A stretch of DNA of 23,946 bases from Blautia faecis (lineage in GTDB: Bacteria > Bacillota > Clostridia > Lachnospirales > Lachnospiraceae): NCBI RefSeq assembly GCF_020554845.1, contig NZ_JAJCIA010000053.1:1-23946 (forward strand). The letters run 5' to 3'. The notes under the pieces were generated by a model that did not search any database, had not been told where the DNA came from, and saw only the letters and a program-made list of their open reading frames with translations. The position numbers were made by a program, and so were the translations under genes. Numbering within the stretch: the first letter of the stretch is position 1; every line of letters starts with the position of its first letter. Positions 16,982 to 22,991 of this stretch are shown piece by piece.

Positions 16982-18574
16982 TTATTCGAAGGAAGCGTAC
17001 TTGAACTCAAGCGGAACACCGATCGGATGGCTGATCAGGTTCTTGACATTGGATTTTGTCAGAACAGCGGAACCTCTGTGGTATACAGGAGCAACAACTG
17101 CGTCTTCCTCAACCAGCTTCTTCTCAGCTTTCAGCATGTCATCAAGACGAGCTGCATCGTCTGTCTGAGTCTTGGCATCAGAAATCAGTGCATTGTAATC
17201 TGCATCGTTGTAGTTTCCACGGTATGGAGTTCCGTTTGTCCACAGATCAAGGTATGTCATAGCGTCATCATAGTCAGCACCCCATGCTGTTACAGCAAAC
17301 TGATAGTTGTTGGCATCCATCAGCTCTCCACGTCCCTGTACAGTCTTGGTATCGATTACTACGTTCAGACCAAGTGTTGTAACAAGCTCACTCTGGATAA
17401 ATGTTGCAACGGATTTGGATACAGAGTCATCAGCTACAAGAAGAGTAACCTCTGAAGGTGCGCTTCCAAGCTCCTCAACTGCTTTGTCGTAGTACTCTTT
17501 TGCCTGCTCCGGATCATATGGGGAAACATCTCCGTTCAGCTCACGGAATGTCTTCTCTCCATCACCGCTCATGCCGTCTGCTACAAGACCAAATCCTGGT
17601 GCAGAACCATCAGCAAGAATGTTATCTGTAAGAGCGCTTCTGTTCATAGCAAGAGAAATAGCTTTTCTCATGTTTACATTGCTCATTACGTCATCTGTAA
17701 GGTTGAACTGTACATAGCTTGTACGGAAGTCGATCTCCTGGGAGAATTCCGGATCCTCCTTGTATGCTACTACGTTTGCAGAATCAAGTTTAACCTGAGA
17801 AAGCTCGCCAGCCTGATATGCGCTTAATGCAGCTGCAGCATCTTTGATTACACGAACCTGTGCATCTTCGATTGCTACGTTGTCTTTATCCCAGTAATTG
17901 TCGTTTTTAGCGAAAGTAACGCCTACAGCTGGATCATAATCTGTGATCACGTACGGTCCGCAATAGAGCATGGTGTCTGGGGAAAGAGCGAAGTTTGTGC
18001 CCTGCTCTTCACAGAATGCTTCGTTAACCGGGAAGAACATATCCATTGTAGTAAGGTTCAGGAAGTATGGTGTCGGGCTCTTCAGCTGAACTTCCAGTGT
18101 CTGATCGTCAACAGCCTTAACGCCTACCTCAGAAGCCTCAACGCTTCCCTCATTATACTCCTGACCGTTTACGATGTAGTCTGTCATAATGAAGCTGTAG
18201 CCGTTTGTTGCGTCTGCGCTCATCTGTTTCAGCCATGCGTATACGAAATCTGCTGCTGTTACAGGCTCACCATTGCTCCACTGGATTCCGTCTCTTAAGT
18301 GGAAGGTGTATGTAAGCTTGTCATCGGATACCTCATAAGTATCGCAAAGAGCCGGCTGAGGCTGGTTGTTCTCGTCCATACGGAACAGTCCCTCTTCTGC
18401 CTGGTTCAGTACCAGGAATGCATTCTCCTCGGATGCAGCCCACGGTACCAGAGTCTTGATCTCGAAATCAGTAGCAACGCTGAGTGTCTCTCCCTCTGCG
18501 AATACTGCTGATGCACCTGTAACAGTCATGGTGAGTGCCATTCCAAGTGCTACTGCTGCTTTCATCATTTTCAT
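16982..18574 (-). CDS. oppA: Peptide ABC transporter substrate-binding protein OppA
   Basis: A 530-residue extracellular solute-binding protein of the SBP_bac_5 (OppA/DppA) family. The pattern LRDGIQWSNGEPVTAADFVYAW (near 95) is diagnostic, and CGPYVITDYD and the AISLAMNRSAL region support it. The first ~26 residues are a Sec signal peptide, MKMMKAAVALGMALTMTVTG then ASAVFA/EGETL. The ending fits signal peptidase I, and there is no cysteine, so the usual lipoprotein anchor is missing. AAAGGAG lies 8 bases before the ATG. The gene leads the oppABCDF operon with its own consensus promoter ~180 bases upstream. Whether the ligand is oligo- or dipeptide cannot be read. Confidence 0.92.
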   Translation of the reverse strand: MKMMKAAVALGMALTMTVTGASAVFAEGETLSVATDFEIKTLVPWAASEENAFLVLNQAEEGLFRMDENNQPQPALCDTYEVSDDKLTYTFHLRDGIQWSNGEPVTAADFVYAWLKQMSADATNGYSFIMTDYIVNGQEYNEGSVEASEVGVKAVDDQTLEVQLKSPTPYFLNLTTMDMFFPVNEAFCEEQGTNFALSPDTMLYCGPYVITDYDPAVGVTFAKNDNYWDKDNVAIEDAQVRVIKDAAAALSAYQAGELSQVKLDSANVVAYKEDPEFSQEIDFRTSYVQFNLTDDVMSNVNMRKAISLAMNRSALTDNILADGSAPGFGLVADGMSGDGEKTFRELNGDVSPYDPEQAKEYYDKAVEELGSAPSEVTLLVADDSVSKSVATFIQSELVTTLGLNVVIDTKTVQGRGELMDANNYQFAVTAWGADYDDAMTYLDLWTNGTPYRGNYNDADYNALISDAKTQTDDAARLDDMLKAEKKLVEEDAVVAPVYHRGSAVLTKSNVKNLISHPIGVPLEFKYASFE

Positions 18575-18658
18575 AGTTTTTTCTCCTTTCTTATCCGTCC
18601 TTTATGCAGGTACGGTAGTAAGCCTTTGCCGTTCAGAGTTTAAATGGAGCTTTATAGT

Positions 18659-18730
18659 AAAAAAACATTTTCTATTTTGCAACTTAGTCACGATGTAGTT
18701 TCATGCGCCTTTGCATAAATAAAAAATGTT
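18659..18730 (-). promoter_or_regulatory. Attenuator-like hairpin in the oppA leader
   Basis: Between the promoter and oppA, AACATTTT (- strand, from 18730) and AAAATGTT (ending 18664) can close a ~67-nt structure, with an inner TTATGC/GCATGA hairpin. Seven T residues follow directly. The arrangement is that of a terminator inside a 5' leader, but the outer stem is AT-rich and weak. Confidence 0.4.
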
Positions 18731-18759
18731 CTCTTTGCTCGCCTCTTTTTGGTAATTTT

Positions 18760-18788
18760 AGTATAGCAAAGTGTTGTAGTGTTGTCAA
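18760..18788 (-). promoter_or_regulatory. Consensus promoter of the opp operon
   Basis: On the - strand, perfect TTGACA (18788-18783) and TATACT (18765-18760) are separated by 17 bases. Transcription would start near 18753, giving a ~180-nt leader before oppA. Confidence 0.88.
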
Positions 18789-18832
18789 TTGTTTTTTATT
18801 ATTCTTTATTGCTTTTTATTGTTTAGAATTGG

Positions 18833-18867
18833 TTTTGTACGAATTATGTATTTATTTTGTACAAATT
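18833..18867. promoter_or_regulatory. Two direct repeats upstream of the opp promoter
   Basis: TTTTGTACGAATT (18833-18845) and TTTTGTACAAATT (18855-18867) differ at one base and are 22 bp apart, about two helix turns. They lie 45-79 bases upstream of the -35 box, a suitable place for an activator or repressor acting on opp. Each contains the palindrome GTAC. Confidence 0.5.
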
Positions 18868-18891
18868 CTGCTTTTTCAAGGAAAAATGAGT

Positions 18892-18932
18892 AAAAAATAT
18901 CGGATGCAGCTGGGTGCTTCAACTGTATCCGA
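18892..18932 (-). terminator. Terminator with no annotated gene upstream
   Basis: On the - strand TCGGATACAG (from 18932) pairs with CTGCATCCGA (ending 18900), with one mismatch, and is followed by TATTTTTT. No gene ends here. The only thing upstream on this strand is the structured repeat element, so an untranslated transcript may end here. Confidence 0.7.
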
Positions 18933-18988
18933 CTTCCTGTTTTCCTCTTTAATGTGTTGAATGTGTTGAAAAGTTCTTCAGGAGGGAC

Positions 18989-19167
18989 GCATTTGGACAA
19001 TATGTATTACTCACTCGCCGGCGCAACGCTCCAGCGAACTAATCGCTAACTGCGACTAATGCGTTCGGGAGAGCCCTCACGCATAAGTCTTCGTAAGCGC
19101 TGGATTTCGCTTACGCTAAGAGCGCGCCTGAAATGGCTCGCTGGAGTAATACACATTACCCAAATGC
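18989..19167 (+). repeat. Structured element copy A
   Basis: A 179-nt copy closed by GCATTTGG (18989-18996)/CCAAATGC (19160-19167) and TGTATTACTC (19003-19012), which pairs with GAGTAATACA (19144-19153). The core at 19022-19135 contains the hairpin GACTAATGCG/CGCATAAGTC with GGG/CCC on top, and a second hairpin GTAAGCG/CGCTTAC. It is more GC-rich than its surroundings. Confidence 0.75.
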
Positions 19168-19351
19168 TGTGTACTGGCTGGGACTTGATGGTTAGTAAGA
19201 ACTTTTAACGAGGGGGAGGGGAGTGATTGATTTCCCTATACTTTCTTGACAACAATAGATTAGAAAAAACAATATAGTTGCGGGATATCAACTACTTCAC
19301 CCCACCCCCGTTGTTGTCGTTACTGTTTCTTTCTTCCCTTTCCAGTAACCA

Positions 19352-19529
19352 GCGATTTTGCAATGTATATTCGCAAGCCGCGCATTTCAGGAGCGGTTTT
19401 AGTGGAGGCGAGATCCATGACTTACGGAGACTTAGGCGCGAAGGCTTTCCTGAGCGTCTTAGTCGTAGTTAGTCATTAGCTTGCTGGAACGTTGCGACGC
19501 GCGGCGGTGAATATACATTGTAAAATCGC
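19352..19529 (-). repeat. Structured element copy B (inverted)
   Basis: A 178-nt copy in reverse orientation. It is closed by a 21-bp inverted repeat, GCGATTTTGCAATGTATATT+C (19352-19372) against 19509-19529, with one mismatch, plus an inner CCGCGC/GCGCGG stem. The core (19383-19496) matches copy A at 89 of 114 positions by hand count, without gaps; 17 of the 25 differences are transitions. Confidence 0.75.
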
Positions 19530-19581
19530 GTCCGGAATAACGACCAACACATTAAATAGCAATGAAATTTCCTATTGCGCC

Positions 19582-19613
19582 AAAAATGCCAGGTTAATTT
19601 TCCTGGCATTTTT
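19582..19613. terminator. Two-way terminator after the lipoprotein gene
   Basis: AAAAATGCCAGG (19582-19593) and CCTGGCATTTTT form a perfect hairpin with a short T-rich loop and A/T tracts on both sides. It lies 3 bases past the lipoprotein stop and isolates the 18948-19556 element from that operon. Confidence 0.92.
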
Positions 19614-19615
19614 AT

Positions 19616-20713
19616 TCAATATTCAATCTCTACATCTTTTTTGCTGATCAGCCCATTATCCAGGGGATACCAAGTCTCCAGGTACTGCGTTTCCTCATCC
19701 TCTGACGAATTCAAATTCAGGATTGTCCTGGTTGTCACCATTTTGCCTGAAGTATCTTCCTTTCTGATTTCCGCCAGAATATAGACAGTGTCTGCTTCTA
19801 CCTTCAAGCTATCCGGCACCTCAGATGGTTTATAGGCAGTCTGTTTCAATACCTGATTCGCCTCATTCATCTGGTAAATGATGGTCCGCACTGGCTTGTA
19901 CATAGTGGCAAACTGAACCGTCACTTTACAGCCTTCTGTCTTAGTCTTTCCATTTTCCACTGTAGTAGTTTCACCGGAAAGGGTAGCTGCCATAGTGTTT
20001 CCTTCTGAGCCTCCCACACCGTTGGAATAGCCATTTCCAGCCATGGCATAAATTTCCCCGTTTTCTTTCTGAAAAACCGGATTTACATACTGTGTGTGTT
20101 CTGACTTGCCAGAGACCTGGTAAACAGTGGCGCTGATTTCCTGTGTTTCTCCATCATCGGTAACGTTGTAGTTCAAATACGGATCTCCTACTCCGTCGGA
20201 GCAAAGATTTCCTACAGATGTATTTCCATCCTCATCTTCGGTCACTGGCATTAAAATGTATTCTCCTTTTATGTCTCCAAAGGAAATTTTCCACTCAGAA
20301 GAAGACTGGGCACCTTCTTTATCCACAGTTGCCACAAGTTTCCCCTCATAACGGCTGTCATTTCCTATGGTGATACTGCTGTTGTTCATAAGGGAGGCGG
20401 CATGGTCGTTCAGATAGCCTTCCATATCATACAGGTCCAGATATTCGGAGGTGATAAAGGCGCCGATCAGGCGGTCACCGTTTCCATCTGTGCCGGCTTC
20501 TGGGACTGCAAGAGTACAGCCGCTGGCTGTAAAGGCCATGAAAATAACCGATAATTTGAACAAACTTTTTAACAGATGATTGTTCTCCCGTCCCTTCAAA
20601 AATCTTTCTGCAAGATGTGCGTCACAATTTGTGGAAAATTTTCTCCAGATGAGAGCACCGCAATGGACCACCTTAACCGATTTTTGGTGATATTTTGATT
20701 TCCTAATCTTCAT
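19616..20713 (-). CDS. Secreted lipoprotein of unknown function, N-terminus carrying a repeat insertion
   Basis: I do not recognise the family. The product is 365 residues from the ATG at 20713. That start has GAGGAGG 7 bases upstream and overlaps the end of the HTH gene, so the two are translationally coupled. A hydrophobic stretch LLKSLFKLSVIFMAFTASGC ends in a lipobox with Cys66. About 300 residues of polar, beta-rich sequence follow (GDRLIGAFITSEYLDLYD near 78), with Thr/Ser/Gly-rich parts and no catalytic motif seen. The first 65 residues are far too long for a lipoprotein signal; residues ~6-40 are encoded by a dispersed repeat. A non-ATG start at the CTG of LLKSLF (20575) would give a normal 20-residue signal and cannot be excluded. 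It belongs with the HTH and membrane protein genes. Confidence 0.75.
   Translation of the reverse strand: MKIRKSKYHQKSVKVVHCGALIWRKFSTNCDAHLAERFLKGRENNHLLKSLFKLSVIFMAFTASGCTLAVPEAGTDGNGDRLIGAFITSEYLDLYDMEGYLNDHAASLMNNSSITIGNDSRYEGKLVATVDKEGAQSSSEWKISFGDIKGEYILMPVTEDEDGNTSVGNLCSDGVGDPYLNYNVTDDGETQEISATVYQVSGKSEHTQYVNPVFQKENGEIYAMAGNGYSNGVGGSEGNTMAATLSGETTTVENGKTKTEGCKVTVQFATMYKPVRTIIYQMNEANQVLKQTAYKPSEVPDSLKVEADTVYILAEIRKEDTSGKMVTTRTILNLNSSEDEETQYLETWYPLDNGLISKKDVEIEY
20595..20696. repeat. Family R repeat (copy 2), inside the lipoprotein reading frame
   Basis: Over 85 gapless positions this copy matches 22366-22450 (copy 3) at 64 (about 75%, hand count), with the first 20 identical (CAAGATGTGCGTCACAATTT). 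Read on the - strand it is open and encodes residues ~6-40 of the lipoprotein. Confidence 0.8.
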
Positions 20714-20933
20714 TTTCGTCCTCCTCCAGATTTCCATCGAATTTTAAGATATCGCCAACATCGCATTGCAGGAAATAACAGATCCGGTTAATGGTGTGGA
20801 ACCGCACGCCCTTGGCCTTTCCGCTTCTGAGGACGGACAGGTTGGCTTCTGTGATGTTTACCAGGCTGCACAATTCCTTGGACGTCATTCCCCGCTCTTT
20901 CAATACGTCTTCAAGGCATACTTTTATTGCCAT
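20703..20933 (-). CDS. YozG/XRE-type small HTH regulator
   Basis: A 76-residue Cro/CI-type helix-turn-helix protein consisting of little more than the domain: LEDVLKERGMTSKELCSLVN, ITEANLSVLRSGKAKGVRFH, then TINRICYFLQCDVGDIL and an acidic tail. This is the YozG pattern, commonly encoded next to DUF2975 membrane proteins (YoaS type), as here. AAAGGAAA lies 7 bases before the ATG. The stop TAG overlaps the lipoprotein start. It probably controls its own operon, either at the repeats 20967-20992 or at the promoter palindrome at 22159-22219. Confidence 0.88.
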   Translation of the reverse strand: MAIKVCLEDVLKERGMTSKELCSLVNITEANLSVLRSGKAKGVRFHTINRICYFLQCDVGDILKFDGNLEEDENED

Positions 20934-20966
20934 AAATCATTTCCTTTCATTATTGCAAATCGCTCC

Positions 20967-20992
20967 ATATTAAATAGTCAATGATATTAAAT
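20967..20992 (-). promoter_or_regulatory. Direct repeats ATATTAAAT upstream of the HTH gene
   Basis: ATATTAAAT occurs at 20967-20975 and 20984-20992, 17 bp apart, 34 bases before the HTH start. Possible operator; AT-rich chance similarity cannot be ruled out. A weak TTGACT is embedded on the - strand. Confidence 0.35.
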
Positions 20993-21082
20993 TAAGAGTC
21001 GTTACCTGAATACCCTTGCTTCTTCCTATATAACGAATCAAGACACTTGCAGTCCGGCTATCATTTATATATCTCCATACGC

Positions 21083-22060
21083 TTAAATAAACAGGTCATT
21101 ATCCTCTTTCAGCCTCTGCATTTCCCTTATATACTTTGCAAACAACAGCACTGCCAGCACAAAGGCCAGGGAAAATACCGGGACCGCCACCACATACTCA
21201 ATCTGATAAAGGCTGCTCTGGAAAAACAATTGTAGTAGGTTAAATACCGCACCCAGCCCAATAGTGGATGCTAAGGTCCACACGCAAAAGTGGGAAAGTT
21301 TTTCCGCCAGTTTTACACTCTCTTCCTGATACAGGTCTTCCTTCATTGCAGCCAGAAGCTTTCTCGCCAGGAAAACAACTATAATATCCAGTACATAAGG
21401 CAGAATACGGACTGCAAAGTGGAGGAACAGGAAAACATAGGTGGGGGTAAGGTTGGAAAAAGTAAAAAATCCATCGCTTAGCTCTATGCCTGTATTTCCT
21501 TTCTGTACCGTTTCCAGATTCTGAAGCAGCCCTCCCAGCTCCTGTCCAAAGATGCCGTACACCAATACCACGCTCACAGCGCCAAGAAGGAACCAAAGTC
21601 CCTTTTGCAGCTTCTCCGTTCCTGCATTCTTATAATGAAGCAAAATACGGATAAGCAGGTAACCCAGAAGGACGGAATAGAAGGTACTTCCCAGGGACCA
21701 TTTCCCGGTGCCTGGCACTCCGGTGGACAAAAGTCCCGGATTGATCATGTAGTATAGGGTTACAAAAAGAAGAGCGCTGATAACCAGAAGCATGAAATCC
21801 AGGGGTTCTGATTTCTTGCGCCAGTGCAGGAATCCCCAAATTCCAGCAGGGATAATTCCCAACAGCATGTATAAGATGATTGCGACCACATTTCCTACAG
21901 CCCCAGACAGCGACAGAACCCGCAGGCCAGCTCCGATCTGCTCAAAAGGGAATGCGATCAAGGTGGAAAACAGGCCGGATAAGCTGCGCTGTAAAATACA
22001 GAACAGGACGCAGGCGGCCGCTTCCACAGATAAGAGGGTAAATAAATGTCTTTCTTTCAT
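21083..22060 (-). CDS. Polytopic membrane protein, C-terminal half DUF2975-like
   Basis: A 325-residue integral membrane protein with about eight hydrophobic segments (roughly 10-24, 55-80, 88-105, 126-143, 154-172, 205-232, 258-280, 288-310). The last ~115 residues (VLDIIVVFLARKLLAAMKED, then LAEKLSHFCVWTL and ending RLKEDNDLFI) look like DUF2975 proteins, which are usually only ~160 residues, so this one carries an extra N-terminal membrane half. Function is unknown. AAGGAGG sits 7 bases before the ATG. It is the first gene of a unit that continues with the HTH (150 bases on) and lipoprotein genes, and a strong promoter lies ~130 bases upstream. Confidence 0.75.
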   Translation of the reverse strand: MKERHLFTLLSVEAAACVLFCILQRSLSGLFSTLIAFPFEQIGAGLRVLSLSGAVGNVVAIILYMLLGIIPAGIWGFLHWRKKSEPLDFMLLVISALLFVTLYYMINPGLLSTGVPGTGKWSLGSTFYSVLLGYLLIRILLHYKNAGTEKLQKGLWFLLGAVSVVLVYGIFGQELGGLLQNLETVQKGNTGIELSDGFFTFSNLTPTYVFLFLHFAVRILPYVLDIIVVFLARKLLAAMKEDLYQEESVKLAEKLSHFCVWTLASTIGLGAVFNLLQLFFQSSLYQIEYVVAVPVFSLAFVLAVLLFAKYIREMQRLKEDNDLFI

Positions 22061-22158
22061 GGGGAACCTCCTTTTTGCAGATATCGAGAAAATCCGCTAT
22101 CGTGCTGGATTAAACTATCTAATCCTTTACTATAGATTTCTTTATCTGGTTTATAAGA

Positions 22159-22219
22159 ATTATTGAAAAACGATAATTTATAATTTAATTATAGCTTAAA
22201 ATTATCGTTTGTCAATAAT
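22159..22219 (-). promoter_or_regulatory. Promoter inside a 21-bp inverted repeat (membrane protein-HTH-lipoprotein unit)
   Basis: On the - strand TTGACA (22215-22210) and TATAAT (22193-22188) are separated by 16 bases. The promoter is flanked by arms 22159-22179 and 22199-22219, complementary at 20 of 21 positions (core AACGATAATTT). The -35 box lies in one arm, and the other arm covers the start point, so a bound regulator would block RNA polymerase. Confidence 0.75.
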
Positions 22220-22229
22220 TTTAATAATA

Positions 22230-22312
22230 AAAAAATTGCCAGGCAGAATTTTCACGCTCTGCTCTATCCAATGGACAGAAGAAACGTTTTTATTTTCTTA
22301 CCTGGCATTTTT
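22230..22312 (-). terminator. Terminator with a long loop, after the SseB-type gene
   Basis: On the - strand TGCCAGG (from 22307) pairs with CCTGGCA (ending 22237) and is followed by TTTTTTT. The loop is ~57 nt, much longer than usual. It contains a stretch (22254-22276) resembling the ends of family R repeats, so it may be a normal terminator split by a repeat remnant. The same 7-bp stem occurs in the compact terminator at 19582-19613. Confidence 0.45.
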
Positions 22313-22339
22313 CACACAAACCTATTTTGTGCACACTCT

Positions 22340-22471
22340 AAAGCGTGTTTGAAAAAGGCTTTCTGCAAGATGTGCGTCACAATTTGTGGGAGATTTCGCC
22401 CGGATGAGGACGCCGTAGCGGGCTACGGTAACCGAATTCGGGTGAAATATACCGCAAAGTGGGGCGTGCAG
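22340..22471. repeat. Family R repeat (copy 3, longest)
   Basis: Begins AAAGCGTGTTTGAAAAAGGC, continues with TTTCTGCAAGATGTGCGTCA, and contains the self-complementary CACAATTTGTG. A long hairpin follows: ATTTCGCCCG (22392-22401) with CGGGTGAAAT (22440-22449), and inside it CCGTAG/CTACGG. It ends near CGTGCAG. It occupies the space between the terminator and the SseB-type stop. Confidence 0.75.
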
Positions 22472-22494
22472 TTCCTCTTCTCTTTTTCAGTAAC

Positions 22495-22914
22495 TTACTG
22501 TGTCACATCTCCAAGCACGATCCGAATCAATGTCTTGTCCAGCATCAATGTCCTGTTCCAGGGATTGATGATCACGCCGCTGATTTCTTCCTCGGACAGC
22601 GCTGCCTCAAGTAATTTTCCAATGTCTGTCATAAAGGTTGACATAACACTTTTGCCGCCTTTCAATTCTTCGTCGAAGCTGGTAAAAACCGCCCACCAGT
22701 TCTTACCGTCGGAGGTTTTTACTGCCTGTAATTTCATCTGACCAGCTGCCCCGTTTGGCTCTACGGCGATGATTACCTGACCGTTTTCACGCATGCGTCT
22801 TCGTACCACGGTCAGTGCATGAGCCAGCAATTCTTGCGTTGGCTGCTGCTGAAGTGCTGCGATTACATCCTCGATTTTCTCATTTCCAAGTAAACCTTCA
22901 TCTGTTTTATCCAT
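22495..22914 (-). CDS. SseB-family protein
   Basis: A 139-residue cytosolic protein with the SseB-domain pattern: RENGQVIIAVEP, DGKNWWAVFTSFDEELKG, MTDIGKLLEAA and the ending SGVIINPWNRTLMLDKTLIR. The biochemical role of the family is unknown. The open frame starts at 22929, but GGAGAG lies 7 bases before the ATG at 22914, so that start is preferred. It is encoded 77 bases behind the 181-residue gene on the same strand, and a family R fragment lies between them. Confidence 0.8.
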   Translation of the reverse strand: MDKTDEGLLGNEKIEDVIAALQQQPTQELLAHALTVVRRRMRENGQVIIAVEPNGAAGQMKLQAVKTSDGKNWWAVFTSFDEELKGGKSVMSTFMTDIGKLLEAALSEEEISGVIINPWNRTLMLDKTLIRIVLGDVTQ

Positions 22915-22947
22915 ATCATTACTCTCCATTGAGCTAATTTCTGTATT

Positions 22948-22973
22948 AGAGCGTGTTTGAAAAAGGCTTTCTG
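22948..22973. repeat. Family R repeat fragment (copy 4)
   Basis: These 26 bases (AGAGCGTGTTTGAAAAAGGC, then TTTCTG) match 22340-22365 at all but one position, then the similarity stops. It is the tip of the element only, between the two small genes. Confidence 0.75.
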
Positions 22974-22991
22974 TAATCTGCCGCTCTTTGA

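Larger units (their letters stand above)
18948..19556. mobile_element. 609-bp composite inverted-repeat element (MITE-like or ncRNA pair)
   Basis: The element is bounded by a perfect 12-bp inverted repeat, TTTAATGTGTTG (18948-18959) and CAACACATTAAA (19545-19556). Nearly the whole left half matches the reverse complement of the right half, with the centre near 19255. Each half has a ~178-nt structured block and an inner G-rich block (AACGAGGGGGAGGGG at 19207-19221; complement of CCCCACCCCCGTT near 19300). The left end also has AATGTGTTG duplicated in tandem. No coding frame spans it and no target duplication is seen. It fills the otherwise empty 18933-19581. Transposable palindrome, inverted duplication and noncoding RNA pair are all possible. 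Confidence 0.65.

Noticed and set aside
18806..19000. 64-codon - strand frame that could own the terminator at 18892
   Set aside because: It runs through the terminator hairpin, has no good ribosome site and low-complexity AT-rich composition.
19207..19221. G-quadruplex in the GGGGGAGGGG block
   Set aside because: Only two long G-runs occur together; four are needed for an intramolecular quadruplex.
19278..19472. 64-codon + strand frame inside the inverted-repeat element
   Set aside because: It crosses from the central linker into copy B with no conservation of frame between copies A and B.
18948..19556. Retron-like noncoding RNA (inverted ends, internal hairpins)
   Set aside because: No reverse transcriptase gene is present in the window and the head-to-head pairing does not fit retron layout.
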